Source: Achatina immaculata
Lineage: Eukaryota; Mollusca; Gastropoda; Stylommatophora; Achatinidae
DNA: 64,000 nucleotides
Reading direction: 5' to 3'
Assembly: GCA_009760885.1 (NCBI GenBank)
Contig: CM019702.1
Span: forward strand, 51,019,738 to 51,083,737
The translations under genes were made by a program, and so were the position numbers. The stretch's first letter is position 1. Each line of letters starts with the position of its first letter. Below, one piece after another: positions 20,509 through 34,000 of this stretch. The notes under the pieces were generated by a model that worked only from the letters and a program-made list of their open reading frames with translations, had not been told where the DNA came from and searched no databases.

Positions 20509-20640
20509 GGTCACATCAGAGTTTTCTAACTTCTGAGCTTGATCATATCATACTTTCCTGGATTCTGTGCATGGTCACATCAGAGTTTCCTAACTTCTGA
20601 GCTTGATCATATCATACTTTCCTGGATTCTGTGAATGGTC
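20506..20640 (-). repeat. 64-bp direct repeat at gene A start
   Basis: Two copies of a unit beginning CATGGTCACATCAGAGTTTT; the first overlaps the exon 1 ATG. Confidence 0.85.
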
Positions 20641-21017
20641 ACATCAGACTTTTATGGAATCTGTTAATTCTGGGTTCACATTCAGGAAAAAAATAAGAAT
20701 GTACAACATATGTATATGATTTATATTACAATTAATCAGTGCAAGTGTCTGTATGTGATACTGTTTGTGATTTGTAACTTCACCTACATGCGAGAGTAAA
20801 ACATATCCGAACAACTGAGTACAGTGAATGATTAACATTGTATAATAGCTCATCTTTCTTTAGATCACTTTACGTTGATTCAGTAATCTTTGCTTCTATG
20901 ATTACTGATAGATGTAAAGAGAACAGACAGTTGTGTCCTCATTGGTGATTAAAGATGTTTATATCTTTTGTAATAGTCCACCATCTTCTTATCACTTTAC
21001 TACAGTGGCTTTGTATG

Positions 21018-21072
<55 letters not shown>

Positions 21073-21399
21073 TTGTGTATAGTTTTCTTTAAAAAAGACT
21101 ATTCGTGTGAAGGAGTACAGTTCGAGACGGAAAGACTGATTTCATGAACAGGTTATGTGTATCGTTCAGCAAATATTCGTGGTTTCGGCATAGTTTGTTG
21201 CTTGTAATATGCTACCAATAACTAGAGTATGTTCAGGAAATAACACTACTTTTCAAATGAAAGTTTACAGGAGAGTTAAGTAGCCAGCAGAGTTCTCATC
21301 AAGCTATATCAAGATATGTGTAGTTAGTAGTTTTCTGTAGCTTTGACCATATCTACAATAGCAACTATCTTTGTAGTGCGTTCCTATTTTCTTTATGTA
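20641..21399. other. 5' flank of gene A
   Basis: AT-rich with an (AT)n tract at 21018-21070. No gene recognised. Confidence 0.6.
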
Positions 21400-22620
21400 A
21401 TGTAAACTTGACTTTTCAGTGTCCTTTATTATAAGTGTCAAGTTATACTTATCTTTGCGTGATTTATGTGTCTGAAATATAAAATACTGAAAATTCATTC
21501 AAAACAACATAAAATAGATGACAGCATTTAATCTTTTACAGTGTGGGTGGCAGTTTTTGCTGAGGCAAAGTGTTAAAGATAATGAATACGATGTCTTACT
21601 GTAATGTTGCATTGAAAACGGTAATCAGGGGCTGTCACAATCTGTGCAGAGTTTGACTGTCAGGACGTATTGTTGTAATCATGTGACAAAGATAACGGAG
21701 AATATAATACAGGGTATTAATGTAATGTATCTTAGACATGACAGGATGTCAGCAAATGTCACAGGCTGTCAGTCTGAGTTGAGGCTGACAGTCATAAAAT
21801 ATTTTATGATCCACCGACTCTGGATATTTAAGTGCTAGGTATTCTCTATTTTCAGTTTCATTTTGGAGAAGATAAAATAATATATTTTCAGAAAAAGAGT
21901 GTCAGACTTTTATCAAATCTGTAATATCCATAGTAGTGATGTCACCTATCAGGCAATGCGAGGTGCAGGATTCTACAAGAAACATAACTGCTGTTTGACT
22001 GCTGCATAATTATTTTGTAGTGAAATGAAAATACGCTTTCACACAGGCCAAACAACCACACATCTCTGACACTAACATAGACTTTTCACATTTATTTATC
22101 GAGGCCAAACAACTACACATCTCTGACACTAACATAAACTTTTCACATTTATTTATCGAGGCCAAACAACCACACATCTCTGACACTAACATAGACTTCA
22201 CATTTATTTATCGAGGCCAAACAACCACACATCTCTGACACTAACATAGACTTCACATTTATTTATCGAGGCCAAACAACCACACATCTCTGACTCTGAC
22301 ATTGACTTCACATTTATTTGGAGGGACCAAACAACAATACATCTCTGACTCTAGCATATACTTCACATTTATTTAGCGTGTGGAAACAACCACACATCTC
22401 TGACTCTGACATTGACTTCACATTTATTTGGAGGGACCAAACAACAATACATCTCTGACTCTAGCATATACTTCACATTTATTTAGCGTGTGGAAACAAC
22501 CACACATCCATGACACTGACATAGACTTGACGTTTATTTAGCGTGTGGAAACAACCAGACATCCGTGACACTGACATAGACTTGACGTTTATTTAGCGAA
22601 ACAGTGAAATTCAGAGTAAC
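21400..22620. repeat. Paralogous block shared with 560-1710
   Basis: Lies upstream of gene A exon 1. Includes about ten units of the 55-bp repeat at 22040-22600. Confidence 0.75.
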
Positions 22621-22879
22621 AGGATAGCTTGAGAAACAGATAACCAGAAGTTTAATTACACACATACACATTCGCACACATACGTACACACACACACATA
22701 CATACAGCCAGATTTACTTCTATTTTATAAATACTAGTTGTTCTACTTACTACTCACACTGGAAAGTCGTAGATAATTTAGGGTGAGGTGAGCAGAGTAG
22801 AAAGTGTGAGAGAAATAAACACGGTCTAGATTAAACAGCTTACAGCAGAACTATTCATCAGGAGATTGTCATAATATTC

Positions 22880-23151
22880 CCTAAATAGTGTTCTTTATAG
22901 CGTTCTTTATAGCGTTCTTTATTGTGTCCTTTTAGTGTTCTTTATAGTGTTCTTTATAGTGTTCTTTATGGTGTTCTTTATAGCGTTTTTTATATTTTTC
23001 TTTATACCGTTATTTTCTGCTTAGCTTATTACCGTAGATGTGTTATGAAAAATGAAAGTGCAGACAATGGCGAAGATGATTGTGTTGTGTACTATGTCAG
23101 CAAATACAAGTGATATCAATACAGTGAAGAGGGTGTATTTATACTGCGATT

Positions 23152-23187
<36 letters not shown>

Positions 23188-23190
23188 TGA
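22880..23190. repeat. Simple repeats
   Basis: GTGTTCTTTATA units at 22885-22995 and (GAT)n at 23150-23187. Confidence 0.85.
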
Positions 23191-23199
23191 CCGCTGGTG

Positions 23200-23945
23200 T
23201 TTGATCTTGGTTTGATGCATGGCTTAGGTGTAAGACACGCTCCTCCACTCTCCACCACCATTTGGGGGGGGGGGGGAATGACGAATAACAAAGTTTGGTA
23301 AATAGTTCAGGGATAGCAAGTTTATTGCACCCTATTATCAGCATGGACTCTGGAGTGTTTATCAAAAACAAAACTTGAAAAACACGAATGATACAAGTAA
23401 GACACTCAAAATAAGACTCATGTAGTGTCTCGACATCATTAGCGAGTTTCCAGTGGAGAGGAAAGTTTCTTCTTCGTGGTAATCTCTAGATAGCGGCCCC
23501 TACATCATCTGGACGATGCCATTTATACCATAGAAGGGGACACTTCTCTTCTAACTCTTATTTATTAGACCATGACATTTGAGACATGTCATGTACAAGA
23601 TAAAGCTTAACTTGGCCGCTTTTATGATGGAAGACTTGACTTAGCGGCCCAATACAAGACTGGGACTCTTTATTGTGGGGCCACCTGCTGGTGAATAACA
23701 GGATCCACAGCGGGACACTTAGACCGCAGTCCGAGCTACAACTAAGGCGGGGCCCTTCCCCACTACGGAGAGTAATCTTCTCTCTTTATGTCGGGGAAAC
23801 ATTAAACCCACCACGGACCAGACCCCAACTACCTTAAGGAGCTTGATCGGCGGTCCAGTGCCCACTTCAAAGCGATGCTAATGAGCCGAATCATTGTCCG
23901 CCCCCACCGCTATCGTTGCACCCAGCAACAGGTGTTAGGTCTATG
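23200..23945. other. Unclassified, partly GC-rich block
   Basis: 23690-23945 is GC-rich with CCCAACTACC-type and GCCCCCACCG-like tracts, possibly a dispersed element continuing at 24246-24345. No open frame or domain recognised. Confidence 0.35.
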
Positions 23946-23949
23946 AAGT

Positions 23950-24245
23950 CTATGAAATGATTATGGCACATTGCAGTAACTTTGACTCCAACCTAAGGGA
24001 AATGATTATAGCACATGACAGTAACTTTGACTCCAACCTAAGGGAAATGATTATAGCACATTACAGTAACTTTGACTCCAACCTAAGGGAAATGATTATA
24101 GCACATTACAGTAACTTTGAGGCCAACCTAGTTGAAATGATTATGACACATTACAATAACTTTGACGCCAACCTAAGGGAAATGATTATAGCACATTACA
24201 GTAACTTTGAGGCCAACCTAGCTGAAATGATTATGACACGTTACA
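23950..24245. repeat. 45-bp minisatellite
   Basis: About 6-7 units of AATGATTATAGCACATTACA plus GTAACTTTGA. Period 45 is a multiple of three, giving a false frame with MIIAHYSNFDSNLRE repeats. Confidence 0.92.
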
Positions 24246-24485
24246 CTACTGGATCACGTGGCACCAACAAACTAACCATCCGACCCAGACCACCTGGGTC
24301 CACAACCTGGCATTTCCCCTTCACCTTCTCAGCTTCGTTACCTGTATTCTGACATGCTGTCACAGGATTCAGACGAAGACAAGGTTTGTAAAGAAGGAAA
24401 ACATGCACAGACAGGGAAAGACAGATTTATAGTTACAGTAAATACAGAGAAAACATGTACCGATATAGAAAAATACAAGATTTAT

Positions 24486-25397
24486 CATTCATTCATTCCT
24501 TTGTATGCCCCTTGCGGAACCGCCTCCCTAACAGTTCTCCTGTAGGCCTCTCGGTTGTGAGCAAGATGGCCTGCTGCTGATGCATCCAATTGCAGATCCT
24601 CAACGATGTCTTGCAGCCATCTTCTCCTTGGTCTTCCTCTCTTTCTTTTTCCCATTATGTACCCACCCAAGACGGTCTTCTCTAGATTATCATGACGTTT
24701 AATGTGTCCAAAATATTTCAGTTTTCTCTCTTTAATCCTCTTTACTAGCCAGCCTTCTTCAATATTAAGCTCTTGTAGTATGGATATATTTGTTCTTTGT
24801 TTGTGTCCATGATATTTGAAGAACTCTTCTGTACCATTTACATTTAAAGACATTTATGGGTTTCTCAGCTGTTTTGTTAAGTGTCCAGGTCTCACAGGCA
24901 TATGTTGCGATGGGAAAGATCCATGCCCTTAAAAATCTTATTTTTGTGGTTCTGTCTATTCCTCTCCACAAATTCTTTAGCTGTTTTACTTTCTGAAGAG
25001 CGACAGATGTCTTCCTTTTAATTTCCCTCATTGTATCTGCATTATTATTCAAAACTCTCCATTTCTTCCAATTTTTCTTCATTGATACATATATCAGCTG
25101 CTTAGTTTGTTTTATCAGTTTTCATCAATTTAGTTTTCTTCACATTAAGATAGAGGATTTTACTCTTCGCTGTTCTTACGGAGTGACATAATTAGTTTTT
25201 CCATTCCTTTTTGTGTTGTTTACAGTAATACTATATCATCAGCATATCTAATCTCTGGTATTTCATAACCTCCAATTGTTATGACATCGTAATATTCTTT
25301 GTCTACATCTTCTTTAAAATTCATCATTATATTTTCAGTATACAAGTTAAATACGTAAGGCAACAATATGAACCCCTGACTGGCCCCTTGATGTCTT
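24486..25397 (-). mobile_element. 5'-truncated LINE, same family as 16218-16805, with 9-bp target duplication
   Basis: 912 bp bounded by AAGATTTAT (24477-24485, 25398-25406). Minus-strand remnants include ADTMREIKRKTSVALQKVK, an RAWIFPIATYACETWTLN segment, KRIKERKLKYFGHIKRHDN and GKRKRGRPRRRWLQD, with an (AATG)n 3' tail. The upstream part carries RT relics at 25130-25390. It is inserted in a short repeat (ATTTATAGCTACAGTAAATAC) found on both sides. Confidence 0.92.
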
Positions 25398-25409
25398 AAG
25401 ATTTATAGC

Positions 25410-26085
25410 TACAGTAAATACAAAGAAAACATGTACGACATGGAAAGATAGATTTATAGCTACTGTAAATGCAGAGAAAACATGTACAGACATCTAAAGA
25501 TATATTTATAGCAACAGTGAAAGTATGTTCTCTACTGAACAAAGAAATTGTTGAGTGTCGTTGTAAAATGACGGAGTTATCACGCCGTATGATGTACAGG
25601 GATTTATCATTGTACAACCAGTTTTTGTCATGATGTTCTGTCTGGATGCTATCATGATGTACTCCTGGGAATTGTAATGTGCCACAATTATTTGAGAATA
25701 TCAAAGCACTGAAACATTTAGACAGACATGATTATCTTACAAGAAAGGAACGTAGTGTTGATATTGAACACAATTGTGATAATCTGTCATAGGTTCTCAG
25801 TCAACAATATAAATACCTCTTATAGTAGAAGTCTTATTAAACAAACCAACATATAATCAATAAAATCCTTGTTTTTTTTCAACGTGACTCATCATCAGGA
25901 AAGAAAGATTAATTTTTGTGGTGGTAAATAAAAATCGATGTATTAGTCACAACACGGTTAAAGTCGAATTATGAATATTGACAATAACGACAAGCTACAG
26001 TCGCGCTGTCATTGTGTGGTGAATGGCAGGTATCTGCTGCTCTAGAGACTGGTGACAGGTTTCAAGTTACAGCAACTGTTTACAG
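25410..26085. other. Intergenic, no gene recognised
   Basis: Short copies of the AGAAAACATGTACAGAC repeat, then AT-rich single-copy sequence. Confidence 0.5.
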
Positions 26086-26089
26086 GAAT

Positions 26090-26465
26090 CAAACTCTCTC
26101 TAAAACTTACAACATACAACACTACAAAAAACATTCATTATAACATACAACACTACAAAAAGCCAAACTTTCATTACAACATACAACATTACAAAAAAGT
26201 TCATTTTAACATGCAACATTGCAAGAAAAAACACATTTTCATTACAACGTACAACACTACAGAAAAACAAACTTTCATTACAACATACAACACTACAAAA
26301 AACAAACTCGTTATACCATACAACACTACAAAAAAAACAACCTCGTTATACCATACAACACTACCAAAAAAAATCATTATAACATACAACGCTACAAAAA
26401 ACACACTCATTATAACATACAACACTACAAGAAAAAACGTTCCTTACAACATACAACATTAAAAC
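26090..26465. repeat. About 26-bp minisatellite
   Basis: Units of TACAACATACAACACTACAA plus AAAAA, irregular. Confidence 0.9.
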
Positions 26466-26920
26466 TCTTCTTGGATTCACATTTTGTCATTAGACTTGTG
26501 TGCAGAAGCAGAAGTTAACGAGAAAAAGCTGGACTTGTCTGTACCTAAATGAGTTTTGTCTCTGCTTCCTTAAGTCATCAACAAACTAACTCAGTTCAAT
26601 TCGTATCCTGTACATCATGCACAGCTCTGCATTACTTCATCTCATTTTCTCTTTTTTAATATAAAGGTTCTTCAGAATCTTCCTCATTTGCTCATTTTTG
26701 TATCATCTTCATGTTCACTTCAGCATTCTTATTGTGTTATGGAATGTACAAATGTTAGTTTAATACATAAAGTGAAAGGTGAACTGAATTAATTTTACAC
26801 TTTTAATTTAAAATTCTTTTCTAAATTCAATGTTTTGCCTTAAAAAATACATAGATCATGTTTTCTCATGCAACTATCTGATCATATGTTAGAAAATTTA
26901 GCATAAAAACAGCGGTGATG
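26466..26920. other. AT-rich spacer, no gene recognised
   Basis: No open frame or repeat of note. Confidence 0.5.
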
Positions 26921-26924
26921 CTGA

Positions 26925-27415
26925 AATAAAACATAGTAGATAATATGATGGTGAGATAAAATACAGCAAATAATATGAAGCTGAGATAGAATACAGGAGA
27001 TAATATAAAACAGAGATAAAATAAAGGAGATAATATGAAACTGAAATAGCATGCAGGAGATAATATGAAGCTGAGATAAAATAAAGGAGATAATATGAAA
27101 CTGAAATAGAATGCAGGAGATAATATGAAGCTGAGATAAAATAAAGAAGATAATATGAAGATGAGATAGAATACAGGAGATAATATGAAGCAGAAATAAA
27201 ATACAGGATATAATGTGAAGCTGAGATAGAATACAGCAGATAATATGATGCTGAGATAAAATACAACATGTAACTTTGTATGATATACGAAAGATGTGTT
27301 TTAGGACAGACTAAAGATGTGTTTTAGGACAGACTAACGATGTGTTTTAGGACAGACTGAAGATGTGTTTTAGGACAGACTGAAGATGTGTTTTAGGACA
27401 GACTGAAGATGTGTT
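26925..27415. repeat. 30-bp and 22-bp minisatellites
   Basis: 26925-27270: GAGATAATATGAAGCTGAGA plus TAAAATAAAG. 27290-27415: GATGTGTTTTAGGACAGACT plus GA. Confidence 0.92.
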
Positions 27416-28105
27416 TCAAGTTAGAAAAGTGATTATTAATACTACGTGAGGCATGCAGGATATCAGAGACTTGTGAGACTCTGTGTAAAGGATTCAGGCG
27501 AGGACGGCATAGAAGCTAGTTGACCCCGTGTTGCAGGTCTAATATAGCACAAAGCTTGGAAATGTTCTCTTATCATGTGCAGAGTATTTTGATATTGAGA
27601 ACATGATAGTAGAGTATGCCTGCATACCTGACATATATCATAAGTCCATTGCCCAATGGAATACTATTGATAGAATGTGAATCATATAATTTCTGAATAG
27701 TTCCATATTATAGAATAGTTCTATAGTACTGAAGCTTACAGATGCTCTTTGATTAACACATGACAGGTTTCACAAAACCTTTCCATATTCGTTAGATCAA
27801 CTTCGATGAAATGTTCACTGCATTATTTAATTCTGACAAATAAGTTCAAGATGTTTTGTGGACAGAATGGCTTGGATTAAGTCATTTAATCATTTGTTCA
27901 CAATATCAAACTCTATCATATTCTACATGCTGCAAGTTTTCAACTTCAAAATACTCTGCACATGATACGAGGACAATTCTAAATTCTGTACTATATTCGA
28001 TCTGCAACACGTGGTCAACTAGTTTCTCGTCTAAAATCGCTACACTCGAAGTTTCAAAAGTATCAGTTCTTCGTAATCACTTGAAACACAATTTCTGTCT
28101 GTCAT
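27408..28105. repeat. Imperfect inverted repeat (foldback), about 0.7 kb
   Basis: Left arm about 27408-27618, right arm about 27899-28093. Matching strings include CTAGTTGACC, GTGTTGCAG, ATCATGTGCAGAGTATTTTG and GTGTTTCAAGT. The arms are diverged with small indels. No coding content. Confidence 0.8.
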
Positions 28106-29365
28106 AAAACTAACTCTGGTTCTAAACTGATCTTCCGAACATCTATTGCTCTAATTGTCCATCTGTTCCATCTGTCGTTACCTTTGTCTTCTGTCTCTCT
28201 TGTGTCTTCTCTGATGTGTGTTCTCCTTACTTTGGCGTCTGGACCAGTCCTCGTTCCTCCGTCTTCGGGCTCCCTCCTCTGTCTCCTCTCTCCTCTACTT
28301 CCGTACTTCTTCGTCCTCTCCTGTCCCTCTGCTCACCTTTTTATCTTCAAGTCCAGCTTGATGGATTAAGCAATAAGTATTTTGGCTCCACCCTTCAGAT
28401 GTCCACTGGTTCCCATGAGCGTTCTGCATGTCCGTCATTCAAACTGCCCCGTGACTTATATGTCGTAAGTGAATTGTCCAATAGGCCACGCTTCTAAATA
28501 TTTAATTGTTCAGCTGGCCGAGTTGGTCATTCCTTTATTTAAAAACCGTGCGCAATAGCGTCCTAACGCGTGTCAACTCCGCCTATACAACTGTCATTTA
28601 TCTAAGTCATTATCTTGCTCTTTCAAGTCAGAGGTTTTATTGTGTCCTCGATTTTCATTGTGTCTATCTCTTCTATTCGTATTTTCTATTCTGTTTACGT
28701 GTCAGCGTCCAGTCAAAGAGTGTCAAAGTAAGTTTGTTTGTTTGTTTTTTGTTTTGTTTTTGGCCTTGCTCTAATTTTCCTATGTACATTTTTGTTTCTA
28801 TTATATGTTACTATTATGCCTACAATATATTCAGAATCATATTCATTAATAATAATAATAACAACATCTATAAACATTACTTACAAGGTCATGCTATAAT
28901 AGGACCGATCTCTAGATCTTTCTATTGGTCAGCTGGTCAAGTCAGTCCACTACTGTCTTTACAAAGCTGTGTGCAAATTGCGTTCTAAGATTAACAACTG
29001 TGCTCCACGTGTCAGTCTGTTGCGTCAAATCCGTCTTAACAATGTTCTCATCAAGTATCAATTGTTTGCGATACCAAAGGAGGGGGGATTAGTCACGAAT
29101 GTTTACACGTTTGGTCTGTCTGTCTCCATATTTTTTATTTAACCAATCAGTTTAGTCGTGTTAGGGCTGTTATAATGTGTGGGTGTATCTCTTTTAGTCT
29201 GCCTTTGTTAGCGGAGTCCATCTTGTCATTGTCATAAAGTTGCTACTAATACTGTGAGAGTGTTCCTCTCAGATTTTCCAGCGTTCCTGGCCTACTTTCT
29301 TTATATCAGTAATAATAAACTATGATACAAATGTTAAGAGTAATAGTAATCATAACATTAATAAT
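28106..29365. other. CT-rich region with two SINE-like segments
   Basis: 28510-28600 contains CAGCTGGCCGAGTTGG, resembling a pol III A box, and 28915-29010 holds a related segment (CAGCTGGTCAAGTC). B boxes are unclear. The rest is pyrimidine-rich with no recognised gene. Confidence 0.35.
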
Positions 29366-29367
29366 AA

Positions 29368-29665
29368 TAATAAGTGGAAGGAATTCAAGAACAACGCAAA
29401 GACAAGACAGATGACTGAACAACAACCAGTCTCATGGGTGATCAGAAAAAGATGGACATATGTTGGTCACGTGATTAGAAGAAACGATCAGAGAATCCCA
29501 AAACAAGCTGTCACATGGAACACAATAGGCCAAAGAAAAGGTGACATTGTTAAGAGAGGCCATATTAATAGGTATAAAATCCCTTGATGAGGTTGAAAGG
29601 CTCGCCGAAGACAGGAAAAATTGGCAAAATACCTTGCGAGCCCTATGTGACGTTTAACGGCACGG
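29368..29665 (+). mobile_element. APE-type LINE, ORF2 C-terminal fragment
   Basis: Plus-strand remnant with KRWTYVGHVIRRNDQRIPKQ, a TWNTIGQRKG segment and, after a frame change, LDEVERLAEDRKNWQNTLRA. Similar to 1000-1257. 5' truncated. Confidence 0.75.
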
Positions 29666-29689
29666 GAAGGATATAAGAATATACAATGG

Positions 29690-30400
29690 ATTTTTATAGC
29701 AGTATATTGAATGTTAGGATGTAAAATAGATAGCTCATCTGAGAATTGGAACATGTGTATAAAATGAGTTATCTTCTAAAGTAATCAGCTGTTTGTGAGT
29801 AGAGTCCATCTGCTTTGTCTCGGGTTGCACGAGGGTCACGGATGGGGAATGACAGGAAAAAGGTCAGGTGAGAGAGAAACCATATGACTGAGGGACAGTT
29901 GTGTTTTGTGTATCGTCTGAGATAGACGTAGATTAGAGCTGTTAGAAATGTTTTTGTTTAGTGAAATCGATGTAGAATAGAGTGTATTAGACTGTTTTGA
30001 TGGCGACAGTAGTCTGCCAGGAACATATATTGTATCGTGGAGATGTCCAGTCTTGTGTCCATGGATTTTGTTGATGCTTTTGTCGTTCTCGTCATATCGC
30101 TCATCGACTCATCGTCACCCCGTGCATCATTAAAGTCATTTCAACTGTAAAGTTGCTGCTTCTGTATTACTATTTCCACTGAGAGAGAATGAACCTGGGA
30201 GCAAGTAAGTATGTGAAGTGAGTAAGAAAACAGACGCAAAACAACGTAGAATAGTAATGTAAGAAAGAACATTATTCCAGTGGACAGTAGTGGAAATATA
30301 CACATAAATGAATAGCAATACATCTGCAGTTTACATTCTACACACAGAAGAGCAGGAGATTGAATTACCCGAGTATTCTGTTTTACTATGCTAGATAATG
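29690..30400. repeat. Block paralogous to 15790-17050 (empty site)
   Basis: 3' flank of gene B. Carries an uninterrupted version of the sequence that holds a LINE at 16218-16805. Confidence 0.88.
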
Positions 30401-30464
30401 AACATGTAGAGTGTTCATACAGAAAGCAAACAGACAACTGACTTTCATGTAAACATTTATATTT

Positions 30465-31064
30465 CTACAATTTGTGACTGGAGAGACCAAACATCCGACG
30501 GAAAGTAGTCCTATATCTGGTGCTCATGTGATAGTACACAAAAATATTGACGGAGGAGTTGATGGACTCCAGAACTAAACCAAACCCACCAAAAGCGAGA
30601 AAACTGTTTCTGTATCTGCCAGATATAAAAAACTCTGCCTCCAGGGACATGGCGATAAAGACGACGCTGACGGGGACGAAGCAAACGATGAAGAGAGTAG
30701 AAATCATGACAACCATTTTGGCAACCTTCTGGTTTCTGTTTGAGACGTTGTCAGCCTCGGCAGACGTGGACATCTTCTGCCACTTTGCTTGCACCTGCAG
30801 ATTTCTGGCCAGCACGATGGTGCAGATGCTGATCACCATGAAAGCGCTGAAAGGAAGAAGAACGTTGTTGATGAGATAGGAAAACCTTTCCACTTGTTCT
30901 CGATCATCCGAGTATATAAGACCGATCAGAGTTTTGTTCTTGTTGACAGAAAACTTCATTCCCAAATGTGTTACCAGGTAGTCCGGCGCCGCGCTGGAGA
31001 TAAGGATGACGTAGACGGCCACGATGGTTACAGATACACGTTTTGTTGTGATGATACTTTTCAC
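30465..31064 (-). CDS. Gene B exon 3 (TM4 to C terminus)
   Basis: 600 bp, 200 codons including stop. It begins VKSIITTKRVSV and contains NKTLIG, TM5 (LLPFSAFMVISICTIVL), TM6 (FIVCFVPVSVVFIAM) and TM7 (NSSVNIFVYY), then a short basic tail ending SSHKL. Confidence 0.9.
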   Translation of the reverse strand: MKSIITTKRVSVTIVAVYVILISSAAPDYLVTHLGMKFSVNKNKTLIGLIYSDDREQVERFSYLINNVLLPFSAFMVISICTIVLARNLQVQAKWQKMSTSAEADNVSNRNQKVAKMVVMISTLFIVCFVPVSVVFIAMSLEAEFFISGRYRNSFLAFGGFGLVLESINSSVNIFVYYHMSTRYRTTFRRMFGLSSHKL

Positions 31065-34000
31065 CTGTAACAGATTACACCTGTATTAAAGCATGATCAT
31101 AAAAAGTGACTAAGAAGGGCTAGGCGTAGGACCAGCATCTCTGTCCGGTTTAACAAACAAAAAAAGTTAGCTAGGAAAACGTCAACAGGACGAAAGATTA
31201 TTTTTGTGAGATCAAGGAACTTCTTTATGAAAGGTCAGAAAGATTATTACTGTGATAACAGGGAACTTCTTTATGAAAGGTCAGAAAGATTATTACTGTG
31301 AGATCAAGGAACTTCTTTATGAAAGGTCAGAAAGATTATTACTGTGAGATCAAGGAACTTCTTTATGAAAGGTCAGAAAGATTATTACTGTGATAACAAG
31401 GAACTTCTTTATGAAAGGTCTGAAAGATTATTACTGTGAGATCAAGAAACTTCTTTATGAAAGGTCAGAAAGATTATTTCTGTGAGATCAAGGAACGTCT
31501 TTATGAAAAATCAGAAAGATTATTTCTGTGAGATCAAGGAACTTCTTTATGAAAGGTCAGAAAGATTATTACTGTGAGATCAAGGAACTTCTTTATGAAA
31601 GGTCAGAAAGATTATTTCTGTGAGATCAAGGAACTTCTTTATGAAAGGTCAGAAAGATTATTACTGTGAGATCAAGGAACTTCTTTATGAAAGGTCAGAA
31701 AGATTATTACTGTGAGAGCAAGGAACTTCTTTATGAAAGGTCAGAAAGATTATTTCTGTGAGAGCAAGAAACTTCTTTATGAAAGGTCGGAAAGATAGAC
31801 TACACCTGGAGACAGGTAGAAGAAACAGTTCAGGACAAAAATAAACGTAGACCTCCTGTTGATGTTTTATGCCTCATAAAGGGGTAGAGAAGTCGAAGAT
31901 GGATGGATGAAAGAGGCTGAGAAAGAAAGAAATGAATGAAAATTTACTTTCATGAATTGACAGAAGTGCTGAAATGAACTTATGGTAACAATACCCAGCA
32001 GAAAAAGTTGGCCTGTTTAGAATAAATAAACCGAAAAGTAAAGATATGGCTCTCTTAAAATAAAGACAACTAAGTAGGTGTGCTGAGAAAATGAAGAAAT
32101 AAATATTTAATTGTGTCATGAAGGCTAGAGAAAAAGAGAAGTGCAGAACAGAATGACCAGTACTTGAAAGCAATATCTATAATTTCCGAACATATACAAG
32201 AAATACAAACATTTCTCGCAGTGATATTGATTTTTTGCTACAATGTTCTTTAACTAACCAGCACTTCAAAACCTTGAAGGAGGAACTATCAATTCAGAGA
32301 TTGCAAACTGAATGGTGAAACATTTTATACACTGCGCAGTCTTTGCAGACTGATGTAGACTACAACATTAGGTACGAAATTATGTTGACTACAACATTTT
32401 GTTCCAACTAGATTTAATATACAAGGATATTATTAGATAATTATCAGAAAATTGGTGAACACTGACGTAGAAGAAGACTGGCGTTCTACAAAGCACATGC
32501 CGACATGCAACAGTTAGCAGGAAATCACGTGATTCGTCTGACGTATTCTAACCGTGAGTTAGGTAGAAGAAACAGCTCAGGACAAAAATAAATGGAGAGC
32601 TCCTGTTGTTGTTTTATGCCCCATAAATGGGTAGAGAAGACGAGGATGGATGGATGGAAGAGGCTGAGAAAGAAAGAAATGAATGAAAATTTACTTTCAT
32701 GAATTGACAGAATTGCTGAAATGAACTTATGGTAACTATACCCAGCAGAAAAAGTTGGCCTGTTTAGAATAAATAAACAGAAAAGTAAAGATAAGGCTCT
32801 CTTAAAATAAAGACAACTAAGTAGGTGTGCTGAGAAAATGAAGAAATAAATATTTAATTGTGTCATGAAGGCTAGAGACAAAGAGAAGTGGAGAACAGAA
32901 TGACGAGTACTTGAAAACAATATCTATAATTTCCGAACATACACAAGAAATACAAACATTTCTCGCAGTGATATTGATTTTTTGCTACAATTTTCTTTAA
33001 CTAACCAGCACTTCAAAACCTTGAAGGAGGAACTATCAATTCAGAGATTGCAAACTGAATGGTGAAACATTTTATACACTGCGCAGTCTTTGCAGACTGA
33101 TGTAGACTACAACATTAGGTACGAAATTATGTTGACTACAACATTTTGTTCCAACTAGATTTAATATACAAGGATATTATTAGATAATTATCAGAAAATT
33201 GGTGAACACTGACGTAGAAGAAGACTGGCGTTCTACAAAGCACATGCCGACATGCAACAGTTAGCAGGAAATCACGTGATTCGTCTGACGTATTCTAACC
33301 GTGAGTTAGGTATAAGACTAACAACCTTATCCTGAGACCCACCTACAGGCGACTCTAGATATGTCACACTCTAGATGGGGACAAAGAGCAATTGTTATGG
33401 AAACTCGCGACAAAGCCAACAGAGTCAATGGTGAAAGAAGGAACTGACACGGTAAACCAGAACGGAGAAAGATTAATTGCAATATGTCTAACAGAGGTCA
33501 TTGGAGGAACACTATTTCCACACAAAGAGATACATAAAACAACGTGGATATCTCCAGATGATAGAACCAGAAATAAGATAGATCATTTTTTGTATTAGAA
33601 AACAATTCAGAACATCTCTGATAGATGTAAGAGCATACAGATGTGCAAATGTCAACAATGACCACAACCTGTGTATAAGGAAAATAAGACAAACTGAAAA
33701 GCCAGCACAAAAAGCAATACCAAGAAAGATAAACACCCATAGCCTATAGGAAGAATATACTAATAGGAATTTCAACATGGAACTTACCAATCATTTTGCA
33801 GCACTCAGCGAGGTTGAGGAGATAGATATACATGAATTTTGAAATTCTTACAGCACAGCCATAATCACAGTAGCAAAAGCAACTGATGGACTGCAAAAAA
33901 CAAATAGAGAAGCATGGATGTCGGAAAAACTGGAAATATATACATGAAAGACGAGCAGCCAAATTAGCCGTGTTGAATGTAAAGACAGATCTTGGAAGAG

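Noticed and set aside
23200..24345. GC-rich block as a gene or CpG island promoter
   Set aside because: No sustained open frame, no splice pattern, and it is interrupted by a 45-bp repeat; left unclassified.
30547..31070. Plus-strand frames opposite gene B exon 3
   Set aside because: Antisense shadow of a conserved coding exon.
31874..32920. Similar minus-strand frames in both 748-bp duplicate units (LAFMTQLNIYFFIFSAHLLS)
   Set aside because: Similarity follows from recent duplication. The frames are low-complexity hydrophobic, differ in length, and lack recognised domains.
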